DNA of 64,000 nucleotides from Dyadobacter sp. 50-39 (lineage in GTDB: Bacteria; Bacteroidota; Bacteroidia; Cytophagales; Spirosomataceae), in contig MKSR01000027.1 of assembly GCA_001898145.1 (NCBI GenBank), positions 1 through 64,000 on the forward strand, in the 5' to 3' direction. The notes beneath the pieces are model-generated. The model was not told where the DNA came from, did no database searches, and saw nothing but the letters and a program-made list of their open reading frames with translations. Position 1 is the stretch's first letter. The number at the start of each line of letters is the position of its first letter. Positions 1 through 8,821 of the stretch are shown here, one piece after another. The position numbers and the translations under genes are program-made.

Positions 1-129
1 AGTAATTTCAGAATTAAGAAAATCTTGGTGTAAGGGTATTGCAGGACTAACAAAAAGACGCGTCAAGTTTTATTAGGATTATCATCAAAAACTGTAAGGT
101 TTTTTCAGGACGACACACAGTAAGTGGAT

Positions 130-307
130 ATTCCGGACGAAAGAGAGCCACTAATTCCGTTGAACTTGAGCCAGCATTCCGGGCAAACAGAGCCACTTGA
201 AGGGCGATGTCGGATGGTGATTCCGGGCAACTTGAGCCAGTTTGTTACTGTCATTCCGGCATAATTGAGCCACTTGCTGCTATGCCGTTCCGGCGAAGAG
301 AGCCACC
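130..307 (+). repeat. IS21 left-end repeat array
   Basis: There are six related copies of a roughly 22-bp unit, starting near 130, 154, 176, 220, 253 and 287. Each begins with (A/G)TTCCG and ends with GAGCCA. They are the likely IstA binding sites. The first 129 bases of the window, outside the array, show no convincing gene. Confidence 0.8.
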
Positions 308-364
308 TCGAACTTGGTATTGAAGAACTTCAACGTCCATCTTTTGCAAAAAAACACGCAAGGG

Positions 365-1930
365 ATGGCTAACAAAGTTACTTCGATGCAAACACTACGC
401 TTAATCATACAGCTGCTTGACCGTAACATCTCAGAACGGAACATTTCCAAGCAACTCCACATATCCCGCAATACAGTTAAGTTTTACAGGGAGCGACTTC
501 AACAGAAGGTGTTTTCTTACAAGCAATTGCAGGGGCTGGATGATGATATGCTGTCCGAGATCGTTTATGCTGACTTACCTTCAACCCAGGATGAAGATGA
601 GCGCAAGCAGGATTTCCGTCAACGCGTACCTTATTTTCTTTCAGAGTTGGAGCGGACTGGCATGACGCGCCAACTACTCTGGGAGGAATATATTAACCAA
701 CATCCTGACGGTTACCGGTATTCACAGTTTTGTCACCATCTTCTCGAGTTGGGTAAGGTATTGCAGCCGAGCTTTCATGCCCGCTACAATGCCGGCGAAC
801 TGATGATGATTGATTTTGCCGGGACATTGATGTCTTATGTCGACCGGTCTACCGGCGAACAGATTAACTGCTCCGTCCTGATATGCGTTCTTCCGTTCAG
901 CAATTACACTTACGTAGAGGCGCTGCCTAATGCAAGATTGCCTGCCCTGATTGCAGCGCTCAACAACTGCTTACGCGACTTCAAAGGCGCGCCGCTGTCG
1001 TTAAAGACCGATAATATGCGACAGGTGGTGCAAAAAAGTAGCCGCTACGAACCCACGTTCACCGAGCTGATCCAGCAGTGGGCACTACATAATAATATTG
1101 CCCTGGTCGCTACCAGACCTGGTAAACCCAAGGATAAGGCACCCGTCGAAGGCCACGTCAAGATCGCCTATCAGCGTATCTATGCGCCTTTACGCGATCA
1201 GGTGTTTTTCAGTATTCAGGAGTTGAATGAAGGCATCCGCAGGCAGCTGGAAGTGCACAACAATAAGAACTTCCAGGGCAAGAGTTACAGTCGCCTCTGG
1301 CAGTTTTCCCAGCAGGAGCAGCACCTTCTGCAAGCACTGCCCGACCGGCCCTTTATGATCAAGCATAGCACTTCGGCCAAGGTGCAGAAGAACTATCACG
1401 TCACCTTAGGCGAGGACTGGCATCATTACAGCGTCCCCTTCCATCATATCGGCAAACAAGTAACTATTATTTACGATCAACAGACCGTCGAGATCTATCT
1501 GAACCACCACCGGATTGCAATCCATAAGCGCTTTTTCAATGAGCACGGCTACACAACCCTTAAAGAGCACATGCCTGAGAACCACCGTGCCTACCAGCAA
1601 CAAAAGGGTTGGGATAGCGATTACTTCCTCAGGCAGGCCCTTCAAGTCGGCCCGGCAACCCGCTCATATATAGAGGGAGTTTTGAAGGGGCGGCAGTTCA
1701 CCGAGCAAACCTTCAACTCCTGTCGTGGGATCCTGCGCTTGGGCTCCATTTATGGCAAAGAACGCCTGGAAGCTGCCTGCCAGCGAGCCACCCATGCCTG
1801 CTCTTACAGCTACAAAACACTATCGAATATCCTTGCCAATAACCTGGATAAGGCCCCCGATATGGCCCAGACCACACTATTCCAAACGCCTGATCACGAT
1901 AATATTCGCGGCGCAGCCGCATACGAGTAA
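365..1930 (+). CDS. istA: IS21-family transposase IstA
   Basis: This DDE transposase cuts and joins the element ends. The N-terminal region is helix-turn-helix-like (ISERNISKQLHISRNTVKFY). It is followed by an integrase core with the early acidic motif MMIDFAGT, then LKTDNMR and the KPKDKAPVEGHV block that carries the last catalytic acidic residue. Length (521 residues) suits the family. The ATG at 365 is preferred over an in-frame TTG at 314, which would extend the protein into sequence just after the last end repeat. It is followed directly by istB. It appears intact. Confidence 0.9.
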   Translation: MANKVTSMQTLRLIIQLLDRNISERNISKQLHISRNTVKFYRERLQQKVFSYKQLQGLDDDMLSEIVYADLPSTQDEDERKQDFRQRVPYFLSELERTGMTRQLLWEEYINQHPDGYRYSQFCHHLLELGKVLQPSFHARYNAGELMMIDFAGTLMSYVDRSTGEQINCSVLICVLPFSNYTYVEALPNARLPALIAALNNCLRDFKGAPLSLKTDNMRQVVQKSSRYEPTFTELIQQWALHNNIALVATRPGKPKDKAPVEGHVKIAYQRIYAPLRDQVFFSIQELNEGIRRQLEVHNNKNFQGKSYSRLWQFSQQEQHLLQALPDRPFMIKHSTSAKVQKNYHVTLGEDWHHYSVPFHHIGKQVTIIYDQQTVEIYLNHHRIAIHKRFFNEHGYTTLKEHMPENHRAYQQQKGWDSDYFLRQALQVGPATRSYIEGVLKGRQFTEQTFNSCRGILRLGSIYGKERLEAACQRATHACSYSYKTLSNILANNLDKAPDMAQTTLFQTPDHDNIRGAAAYE

Positions 1931-1957
1931 TGATTGTATCAATTAAACCAAGCAACA

Positions 1958-2689
1958 ATGAATACCGATCAAACTTGTCAGCAATTGACCCAACTGAAGT
2001 TGCAGGGCATGGCTTCGCGTTATGCGGCCATAACCGAGCAGCCGGTGCACCAACAGCCCGAAGCCCACGCCATGGTTGCCATGTTGGTACAGGCAGAACA
2101 CGAACAGCGCATCCTTCACAGGACTCAGCTTTATTTAAAGCTGGCAAAGTTGCGGTACACAGCATACGTCGAGCAGGTAAGCTGTAAACCTGAAAGGGGC
2201 ATCACTTCCGAACAACTCATCAGGTTAAGCGATTGTTCCTTTATTCAGAAGGGCGAGAACGTATTGATCACAGGTGCAACGGGCTGCGGAAAATCTTATC
2301 TGGCTTGCGCCTTGGGGCGGCAAGCCTGCATCAAAGGCTATAAAGTACTTTACTATCCGATGAACCGTTTTATCGAGCAATTAGCCCTGGCCAGGCTCGA
2401 TGGAACCTACATAAAATGGCTCAATCAGATCGCAAAAGCGCCCCTGCTGATCCTGGACGACTTCGGCTTACAGCCGCTCAGCCACGATACCAAAATGGCT
2501 TTGCTTCAAATATTGGAGGACCGGTACGCATCGGGCTCAACGATCATTACAGCACAGATGCCCGTGGGCAACTGGCATGAATACATCAATGACCCCAGCC
2601 TGGCGGATGCGATATGTGACAGACTGACAGCGAATGCCCACCGCATAAATCTGCAGGGAAGCTCATTGAGAAAGACAAAAACTAACTAA
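1958..2689 (+). CDS. istB: IS21-family helper ATPase IstB
   Basis: This AAA+ ATPase assists IstA in target selection. It has a Walker A motif GATGCGKS and a Walker B motif LLILDDFG, with downstream sensor-like residues, in the DnaC-like arrangement of IstB. The ATG at 1958 (MNTDQTCQQLTQLKLQGMA) fits the family start. A TTG at 1934, three bases past the istA stop, is an alternative. Length 243 residues is normal and no damage is seen, so the element could be active. Confidence 0.9.
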   Translation: MNTDQTCQQLTQLKLQGMASRYAAITEQPVHQQPEAHAMVAMLVQAEHEQRILHRTQLYLKLAKLRYTAYVEQVSCKPERGITSEQLIRLSDCSFIQKGENVLITGATGCGKSYLACALGRQACIKGYKVLYYPMNRFIEQLALARLDGTYIKWLNQIAKAPLLILDDFGLQPLSHDTKMALLQILEDRYASGSTIITAQMPVGNWHEYINDPSLADAICDRLTANAHRINLQGSSLRKTKTN

Positions 2690-2718
2690 TTTTAAACTCT
2701 TCCATACCAAGCGACCGC

Positions 2719-2760
2719 TGGCTCAAGTTCCGCGGAATGCTGGCTCTGTTTCGCCGGAAT
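2719..2760 (-). repeat. IS21 right-end repeats
   Basis: Two inverted copies (2719-2738 and 2741-2760) match the left-end unit: on the minus strand they read ATTCCGG/CG...GAGCCA. They mark the right boundary of the element, immediately before the truncated outer-membrane gene. Confidence 0.8.
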
Positions 2761-2762
2761 TT

Positions 2763-3356
2763 CCAAGTAAGGCCAATAGGGAGCGCTTTGAGGAAAGTTT
2801 CAATGGCGTGCCTTTAAAGACCTTAAAATTAGCGATCAAACATCGAAAAATTGCAGAAGTTGGCCTATCCTGGATGGGCGGGGTGTACAACAAATTCAAG
2901 GACGACGGAATTGTGTTAGATAAAAAGCGGCAAGTCAATTTTGTGGCCTTGGACATGAACTCGACGATTTTTAAGGATACTTACCTGAACGGAGAATGGG
3001 TTTGGGCCTATGCGGATGTTCCGGGTACCTATATCCAACAATTCGGAGACCGTCAGCAAGGCGGGTTTCTCGATATTGTCCAACCCATCAAGAAGGGCAA
3101 AATGCTTGGCTGGTCGGAAAGCGTATTGAACCTGGCGCTTCGGATAGAATACGCGGACTACAACGTGGGGAATTTTCAGGAGCTTGGTTTGAAGATTGCC
3201 GACCACATGTACGCGATCGTTCCGGCAATCAGTTTCAGGCCATCGTCGCAGACCGTAATCCGGGCCAACTACCGATATGAAAGGCATACGGATTTGCTCA
3301 GGAACCCTGCTTCACAGACAGCAGGATTTCAATTTGGGTTTTCAACCTATTTTTAG
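2763..3356 (+). pseudogene. 3' fragment of an outer-membrane beta-barrel (porin-like) gene
   Basis: The reading frame is open from the IS21 right end and has no start codon of its own near the junction; a GTG at 2808 is the first candidate. The product would be the C-terminal ~195 residues of a barrel protein. It has alternating aromatic/hydrophobic strands (WVWAYADVPGTY, QQGGFLDIVQPI, ALRIEYADYNVG, ISFRPSSQTVIRANYRYE) and a C-terminal Phe (FGFSTYF), as expected of an outer-membrane barrel. The 5' part is absent from the left flank of the IS. I read it as a gene broken by the insertion. The exact porin family is not recognised. Confidence 0.7.
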
Positions 3357-3371
3357 GTTTGAAAGCTTAAA

Positions 3372-3690
3372 GTGCGTATAGTGTTTTTAGAACCTTCGCT
3401 GTTGAAGGTATGCTTGAAGTTTTGATTGGATCCTTGCTGATGGATGCAGAACCAAATTGGTCACCTGTTGAAATTACACTCGCAGCTGCCTGGTTTTTGA
3501 GCTTATGGCGGATATGCTCCATTTAATTTCCATTTTGCACGTTGACCAACTATTTGGTACGAACTTGTCAACATCCACTCAGGCTCCGTCATATTCCGGT
3601 TTGATGCTGGCTACAAACGGCTGGTGATGACTGGATGGATGCTTGTATTTACTTTTATAATGGTAATTCACCCTTTGGTGGCTTAGTCAA
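3372..3690 (+). pseudogene. decayed remnant of an MFS transporter gene
   Basis: This stretch has no long reading frame but aligns by eye with the interior of the intact MFS gene near 51011-51327. Shared words include GAAGGTATGCTTG, GATGCA-AA-C-AATTGGTCACC, GTTGAAATTAC, TTTTTGAGCTT, AAACGGCTGG and TTGTATTTAC. Scattered substitutions and indels break every frame. It is therefore a diverged, non-functional copy lying at the opposite edge of the metal-resistance region from the intact gene. Nothing else is seen between 3357 and 3696. Confidence 0.75.
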
Positions 3691-3696
3691 ACTGTT

Positions 3697-4467
3697 TTAA
3701 TGGTGTTTATAAAAACCCACTCCCTGAATGTCATTCCAAGAAGTTGTTTTATGGCAAGAATAACATTGACTAACCAAAACAGCTTCGCAACAACCGTTTC
3801 CTCCCTCATTGCTCCGAGCGGCAATTTTTTTAGAAACCATTTCGAAGTGCATCATATAGTGGCTGGGCGGAGCCTGGTGGCATTGGGAACAGTTGATAGA
3901 AAGTACCGATGGGTGCTGAAACTCAGGAATAGTCCACTGGGTAGCAGCATGACAGGATGCACAGTTATCGCCCATCAAACCAAGATGCTTATCTTTTGTG
4001 CCGTGGCAGGTCGCACAATTAAGTTTTGCAATTTGATCTGAAACGAGCGGGTGGTCAGCCGGTATGATTGACTCATCTAATTGAAAAGATTTTTTTCCAT
4101 TGCCAATTAATTTTTCACCAATAACGGCCAACGCGTTGTGGTCCATTACCCGCAAATTTGCATCTATGCCCTGATGTTCAATATGGCAGGAGGAACAATT
4201 GCCGATTACACCGTGAAAAGCAGTGGGCTGCCGATCTAGTAATGCCTCGTTATCGCCATGGCAGGTAATACATTTTGCATTGTCGACACCTATTGTTGCT
4301 GTGTGGCAGGTTGCACAATTGGCCGAAAGTGTTTCATGGGCAGAAGACAATTTGCCGGGACTTGCTTGTGTTTGCCAGCTATTTTTTTCTGCAAAGTCGA
4401 AACTGCCGTAGTGAGAAACTACCGCTATATAAAATATAAGGATAAGTATGCCTAGTATTTTTTTCAT
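3697..4467 (-). CDS. periplasmic heptaheme cytochrome c
   Basis: The 256-residue protein has an N-terminal hydrophobic signal or anchor (ILGILILIFYIAVVSHYGS) and seven CxxCH heme-binding motifs: CATCH, CITCH, CSSCH, CATCH, CASCH, CSQCH and CYSCH. Extra His residues between them could be distal ligands. It should sit on the periplasmic face and pass electrons. Its start overlaps the stop of the upstream membrane cytochrome gene by four bases (ATGA), so the two are translationally coupled. With the flavoprotein further upstream it forms a probable three-component electron relay. An extra Cys pair (GCC) lies before the last heme motif. The final acceptor is unknown. Confidence 0.85.
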   Translation of the reverse strand: MKKILGILILIFYIAVVSHYGSFDFAEKNSWQTQASPGKLSSAHETLSANCATCHTATIGVDNAKCITCHGDNEALLDRQPTAFHGVIGNCSSCHIEHQGIDANLRVMDHNALAVIGEKLIGNGKKSFQLDESIIPADHPLVSDQIAKLNCATCHGTKDKHLGLMGDNCASCHAATQWTIPEFQHPSVLSINCSQCHQAPPSHYMMHFEMVSKKIAARSNEGGNGCCEAVLVSQCYSCHKTTSWNDIQGVGFYKHH

Positions 4468-5219
4468 CTAAGATATCTTAACCCAAAATAAATGGCTGAC
4501 CAAATGTGCAGTATAAGTAAAATATAAAATGCGGAAGAAGTTATGATATGAATTTTCAACCACCTGGATGTTCTTCGTTTTAGCAATTCGTGTGTTTTGA
4601 TGGCATATTCAAGGTCGGCAATCGACTCAGCCAAATGTAAAGCTTGGTGCGATAGCAGGGATTTAGGATCCGTAGCAATACTTCGGATACCGGCAAAGCT
4701 GTTGAATGCGCGGCCTATCAAATTGCTGGAAACAACATACGTCGCTTCTGGTTGCTTACTTATCTGACTAATCAATTGATTGTATTGTGTAGCCAAAAGA
4801 TTTAGTTCAGCTTGTTTTTCATTAATTTCTTTTGATGAATAACTAAGAAAATATCTGCCTGTAAAACCACTTAATACCGTAAGCATCATTATTGCGGTGA
4901 GCCATATACCGAGATTGCTTTCGAAGCGGTGACCTGTGTGGAGTATAGCAAGAATGGCACCAACAATGCTTGTATAAACATGCCAGTTAAGTAACACGCC
5001 GGTTGAAATATGCTTTGTGATTTTTTCTTTAAAATAAGGTAGTCGTTTAGTAGCGGAATATAAAAGCGGGGGCACAATCATCAGCAATGCAGCAGTAATT
5101 GCCAATATGCCACCAGTAAGGCTACCTGCAAACCGTGGAGACTGATGCACCAGAAAGCCTAACCACAAAATAAGTTGTAGTATAAGCATTGAGACCATAA
5201 TGGTGCGTTCCCGTTTCAT
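4464..5219 (-). CDS. membrane b-type cytochrome, ferric-reductase/NOX-like His spacing
   Basis: This 251-residue membrane protein has about five hydrophobic segments and a soluble central stretch (about 127-215). Two helices each carry a His pair 14 apart: His80/His94 and His224/His238. That H-x13-H pattern on two helices is how ferric reductases and NOX-type proteins bind two stacked b hemes. It lies between a flavin/2Fe-2S reductase and a heptaheme cytochrome c and overlaps the latter by ATGA. I infer that it carries electrons from the cytoplasmic to the periplasmic face. The family is assigned from topology and His spacing only. Confidence 0.65.
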   Translation of the reverse strand: MKRERTIMVSMLILQLILWLGFLVHQSPRFAGSLTGGILAITAALLMIVPPLLYSATKRLPYFKEKITKHISTGVLLNWHVYTSIVGAILAILHTGHRFESNLGIWLTAIMMLTVLSGFTGRYFLSYSSKEINEKQAELNLLATQYNQLISQISKQPEATYVVSSNLIGRAFNSFAGIRSIATDPKSLLSHQALHLAESIADLEYAIKTHELLKRRTSRWLKIHIITSSAFYILLILHIWSAIYFGLRYLR

Positions 5220-5242
5220 TTATGCATTCCCTTCGTAAAAAT

Positions 5243-7246
5243 TTAAGCATCAACTGAAACTGCTTCAGTAGCCTTTGCCTGACAAGCCAAAATTATGTTT
5301 TGTGCCTTGTCATCCTCTGTCAACGCATCTTCTACATCCATAGTTACTTTACCTGAAATCAATGTTATTTTACACACACCGCATGTTCCAACGCGGCAGG
5401 AATAATCAATGTTAATGCCGGCATCTTCCGAGGCTTCGAGTATTGATTTATCCGCCGTAAGTACTGCTGTCTTATTTGATTTGGCAAATGTGACCACCCC
5501 ACCTTCGTCTTCTTGAGGTGAAACAGTCTTTCCATTTTTTGGCATTGCCGTTTTTTCTTCTTCGGGTATGGCAACTGCTTGCCCTGCTTCATTTCCCTCT
5601 GGTGGTTTTACAGGGGCTCCGCTTGGCTGTGGTGCCGTTTTAGTTACAGGTGGCGGGCCTGCAAATACCTCTAACATTACATTTTCCTTCGGCACCTTTA
5701 AAGCATCCATCATTAGCTTTACCGCATCCATCATGGGTTTTGGTCCGCAAATGTGAATCATACGGGTTGTAATGTCGGGCACTCGTTCCATTATAATTTC
5801 TTTCGTGATGTGACCGGGGATAAAGTCAACCCCAGCTTCACCTTGTTGTTGGCTAAGTACAAAAAACACGTGTAAATTAGGGTAGCGTTTTTGCAGGTAT
5901 AATAACTCTTCCCGAAAAATGATACTGTTTTCATTTTTACAAGTCAAGAAAAAATAGATTTCGCCTTTCCATGAGCGGTCTGTCAAATAACGGACTGCAC
6001 TCATCATTGGCGTTAACCCTACGCCACCCCCAATGAATACAGCACTGTCGGCATGAGTTTCTGTAAAAGTAAATTTGCCAGAAGGGGCGGTAAACTGCAT
6101 TAATTCTCCAATATGAACTTCATTGTGCATGTAATGGGAAACAGTTCCCTTCTCTTCGTGCTTAACCGTTATTTCGCAATACTCTGTATGTGTTGGCGAC
6201 GAAGCAATCGTGTACGAACGTTTTACAGGTACACCCGCTGGATTAACGGTTACTGTAATGAATTGCCCAGGAAGAAAATTAAAGGGAATTCTTTTACCTT
6301 CTGGATCTGTAAGGCGGTAGGTTTTTACATTAGGCGTTTCTACAAAAATTCCTGCAACGAGTAAAGTTCCTGTCCATGAATTTGGTTTTGATGGTGCATT
6401 AGCAGGATTTACGACAGGTGGCGCTCCGGCTTTATCAGCAGGGCGAGTAGCTGTATTATCGACAGGCTTGTCTGAGGGAAGTGCTAAACCTGATTTTTCA
6501 GAACCAGGTGGTGGTACATTGTTTTTTGAATTGCCCGACAATTTTTCAACAAGTGCATTGGCACGTTTCATTTTATGGAAATACATCCAAACCATTGTTA
6601 CTGCAAACGCAGTGAGCAAAAACATGGTAATATAATGAAACCAGGAAAGCCCCATAAAACTGTGCTTCTTTGCATTTTCGATGGTCTTAAGATTCATTTC
6701 CCGGTTAAACCATTGTAAAGCTGTAAGGCGGGGGTCAATATTTTCTGCTAATGCCCGTTGGCCTTCCAGGCCGCTTTCCATTATCATTTGCCCGCGGCGT
6801 ATTTGTTGGTTTGCCTCTTTCATAGCTTGCAAATCCTGCAAACGGGTGGCACCTGAAAGTTGCTTTAAACCTACATTCAGCATGGCATTGCCTTCGGTAA
6901 TTTGCTTATTTGCTAACTGGTTTATTTCTCTGCGTTTTTCCGGAGTTAGCTCATTTGCCTGCATCAGAGTAGGATACATTTCCTTATTTGTAGGCTTGCC
7001 CATTTCCTTCATCATATCGCCCATACCAGCTCCCATGCCGCCAGCCATATTACCAGCACCTGTATCCTTCATTGCAGCACCTGCATCTTTTGCAGTTGCC
7101 ATTTTATTTTTTGAAGCACCAGTATCTGCTGTTGCTTTGTCGGGATGGTGGCCTGCATGCTCATCTGGAGTTTGAGCAATAGCTGAGAATGCTATTGAAA
7201 TTGTAACCAGAAATGCAACAGAATTCATAAAATAGGACAATTTCAT
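5243..7246 (-). CDS. membrane-anchored FAD/NAD(P) oxidoreductase with C-terminal 2Fe-2S ferredoxin domain
   Basis: Domain order: signal peptide (about 1-24); His/Met/Ala-rich periplasmic region with helical segments (25-200); one transmembrane helix (about 202-225); Pro-rich linker; FAD-binding domain with RSYTIASS (about 344); NAD(P) domain with FIGGGVGLTPMM (404-415) and ICGPKPMMDAV; a second Pro-rich linker; and a plant-type 2Fe-2S domain with Cys617, Cys622, Cys625 and Cys655 (SCRVGTCGVC). The topology puts the redox domains in the cytoplasm, where NAD(P)H would be oxidised. The gene is followed by the membrane cytochrome b and heptaheme cytochrome c genes. The Met-rich periplasmic part resembles the Met-rich lipoprotein encoded upstream and could sense or bind copper. 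Confidence 0.85.
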   Translation of the reverse strand: MKLSYFMNSVAFLVTISIAFSAIAQTPDEHAGHHPDKATADTGASKNKMATAKDAGAAMKDTGAGNMAGGMGAGMGDMMKEMGKPTNKEMYPTLMQANELTPEKRREINQLANKQITEGNAMLNVGLKQLSGATRLQDLQAMKEANQQIRRGQMIMESGLEGQRALAENIDPRLTALQWFNREMNLKTIENAKKHSFMGLSWFHYITMFLLTAFAVTMVWMYFHKMKRANALVEKLSGNSKNNVPPPGSEKSGLALPSDKPVDNTATRPADKAGAPPVVNPANAPSKPNSWTGTLLVAGIFVETPNVKTYRLTDPEGKRIPFNFLPGQFITVTVNPAGVPVKRSYTIASSPTHTEYCEITVKHEEKGTVSHYMHNEVHIGELMQFTAPSGKFTFTETHADSAVFIGGGVGLTPMMSAVRYLTDRSWKGEIYFFLTCKNENSIIFREELLYLQKRYPNLHVFFVLSQQQGEAGVDFIPGHITKEIIMERVPDITTRMIHICGPKPMMDAVKLMMDALKVPKENVMLEVFAGPPPVTKTAPQPSGAPVKPPEGNEAGQAVAIPEEEKTAMPKNGKTVSPQEDEGGVVTFAKSNKTAVLTADKSILEASEDAGINIDYSCRVGTCGVCKITLISGKVTMDVEDALTEDDKAQNIILACQAKATEAVSVDA

Positions 7247-7273
7247 AATTTAATATTTATACCATATTAATTA

Positions 7274-8155
7274 TTACATATCATCCATCATGGGCATTGG
7301 TTTTTTGTCTTTTTTCATCTTATCTGCACCCATCCCCATCATGTCCATACCTTTATCCATCATATCCATACCTTTATCCATCTCATCATCCATCATAGGC
7401 TTATCTGCTGGCCCCATAGCTTTGCCGGTCATATCCATGCCCATATCCATCATATCCATGCCTTTATCCATCATATCCATATCATCCGCCATGGGTTTAT
7501 TGGCCATGGTGCCGCTTACTTTTCCCATCATTTCTTTACCCATGGTAATCATGTCCATCCCTTTATTGATCATACCCATACCGGTTTGCATCATCGGCTT
7601 ATCCTTGTTTTTTTGTGCATGCTGGGTCATCATTTTGCCAGACTTTGCCACATCCAATCCCTGATGAATCATAATCATTCCGTTGTCGCTCATATCCATA
7701 TCTTTTCCTGCTGTCTTTTTTATGCTATCACCCATTGACATTTTATCATCCATGTCTTCATTGTCGTGTTCAGGATTATTTAAGGCACTTCGCCCGGCTT
7801 TTACCATTTCTATCCCTTTGTCCATTAGTGCTATCCCACTATTGGTCATTGTCCTGTCATTAGCTCTTTCTCCCTTATTTACCATATCGTTGCCGGCTTT
7901 TACCATTTCCATTCCTCTATAAATTGTATCCACACCTGTATCATCATCACTTCTCAGATTTGTTTGGGCAACAGAGTCTGTCATTTTAGCATTATCTGTG
8001 CTATCAGTACCATTGCAGCCGACAATGAAAGCAGAAGCAAATAAAATGATGAGAAAGCCAATCATTTTCGGCTTAGTTGTACTTTTATACCTTGTAAGAG
8101 GTTTGTTACCTGAAACCAAAGCTCTTTTAATAATATCCAAAACCGATATGTTCAT
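7274..8155 (-). CDS. Met-rich repeat lipoprotein, probable periplasmic metal binder
   Basis: After a basic N-terminus and hydrophobic stretch comes a lipobox (FIVGC-NGTDS, about residues 43-47), so the mature protein is probably a lipoprotein. The rest is dominated by a degenerate repeat built on MDKGMDMM, with spacing like DKPMMDDEMDKG. Met makes up a large share of the residues, accompanied by Asp, Lys and Gly. Met-rich segments bind Cu(I)/Ag(I) by thioether ligands in many copper proteins, so a copper buffer role is inferred. No conserved enzyme domain is seen. It sits immediately upstream of the electron-relay genes. A shorter start at an internal Met (about residue 31) is possible. Confidence 0.7.
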   Translation of the reverse strand: MNISVLDIIKRALVSGNKPLTRYKSTTKPKMIGFLIILFASAFIVGCNGTDSTDNAKMTDSVAQTNLRSDDDTGVDTIYRGMEMVKAGNDMVNKGERANDRTMTNSGIALMDKGIEMVKAGRSALNNPEHDNEDMDDKMSMGDSIKKTAGKDMDMSDNGMIMIHQGLDVAKSGKMMTQHAQKNKDKPMMQTGMGMINKGMDMITMGKEMMGKVSGTMANKPMADDMDMMDKGMDMMDMGMDMTGKAMGPADKPMMDDEMDKGMDMMDKGMDMMGMGADKMKKDKKPMPMMDDM

Positions 8156-8242
8156 AATGTTATGTTTTATTGATGATATTGCCTCTCTTTTGTATCTAAA
8201 ATGTTATCCCTCACTTCTATAAAGCAGGGATAACATAATCCG

Positions 8243-8701
8243 TCACTTCATTTTCATATCCTTGTGCTCGCTTTTCAGCTGAAGACAGTGCATAGCGCAG
8301 GCTCCATATTGCTTGTAATTTTCATGAACAAGAAGAACTGTTTTGCCATTTTTATCTTTGACTTCACAAATGCCATTCATGGGAATAGATACCGCTAAGC
8401 TATCAGCGGCTCCGTTTAGGACATGATAAAGGTATGTGCCATTTTTTGCAGCTTTGCCTAAGACTTTACCCGTGGCGGCATCAACAGCATTTCCCTGATC
8501 ATCGATGTGAGCAATTTTGGCTCCAGTAGCATCTTTGATTACCCCATCACTGGTGACCCAACCAATGTGCTTCCCTTTTGCATCAATAACCTTACCCTGT
8601 GCATCAATTGAGGGCTTTGGCTGTTTGTAATTTTGTGAATATACATTTCCAACTGCGAAAACAAGAAATGCCAAAAGGAAGATAAATTGTTGCTTTTTCA
8701 T
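8243..8701 (-). CDS. secreted small beta-repeat protein of the copper locus
   Basis: A 152-residue protein with a clear signal peptide (KKQQFIFLLAFLVFAVGNVYSQ) and several short repeats of the type xGKVxDAxGKxIGxVxxDG, suggesting a small all-beta fold resembling the Bacteroidota 'beta-flower' proteins. The C-terminus has CAMHCLQLKSEHKDMKMK, with Cys, His and Met that could bind metal. It is clearly related to the protein encoded at 34551-35096, which has the same repeat layout and an added CPMHP-type tail. The function is not known; periplasmic copper binding is an inference from content and location. Confidence 0.7.
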   Translation of the reverse strand: MKKQQFIFLLAFLVFAVGNVYSQNYKQPKPSIDAQGKVIDAKGKHIGWVTSDGVIKDATGAKIAHIDDQGNAVDAATGKVLGKAAKNGTYLYHVLNGAADSLAVSIPMNGICEVKDKNGKTVLLVHENYKQYGACAMHCLQLKSEHKDMKMK

Positions 8702-8724
8702 ATGATTACCGTTTTATATTTCAT

Positions 8725-8732
8725 CAAATTTA
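8725..8732 (-). promoter_or_regulatory. candidate Bacteroidota -7 box
   Basis: On the minus strand this reads TAAATTTG, a perfect TAnnTTTG, 23 bases before the ATG of the small beta-repeat protein at 8701. No strong -33 partner is seen. Confidence 0.4.
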
Positions 8733-8821
8733 ACTTTGTTAGCGGAGAGTAAACATGATGAGAGTCATGTATCCAAGTGTTTCCAGTCAGGTAAGATCGG
8801 TTTCAATTTTAGGTGGCCATT

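Larger units (their letters stand above)
130..2760 (+). mobile_element. IS21-family insertion sequence
   Basis: The element carries the istA-istB gene pair between arrays of short terminal repeats of the form ATTCCGG-N6-GAGCCA. They are direct repeats at the left end and inverted copies at the right end (2719-2738 and 2741-2760). Multiple subterminal repeats and a two-gene istA/istB layout are typical of IS21. The outermost bases and a target duplication could not be fixed by eye. The right end abuts a truncated outer-membrane protein gene. No matching 5' part of that gene is visible left of the element, so a deletion or rearrangement probably accompanied or followed insertion. Confidence 0.85.

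Noticed and set aside
1-129. 5' part of the interrupted outer-membrane gene
   Set aside because: All three plus frames are interrupted or lack barrel-like sequence.
130-307. CRISPR-like array at the left end
   Set aside because: Spacing is irregular, and inverted copies at the right end identify them as IS21 end repeats.
7290-7922. Long plus-strand frames opposite the Met-rich lipoprotein
   Set aside because: They arise from the repetitive Met/Asp codons of the minus-strand gene and have Ile/Ser/Pro-rich low-complexity sequence.
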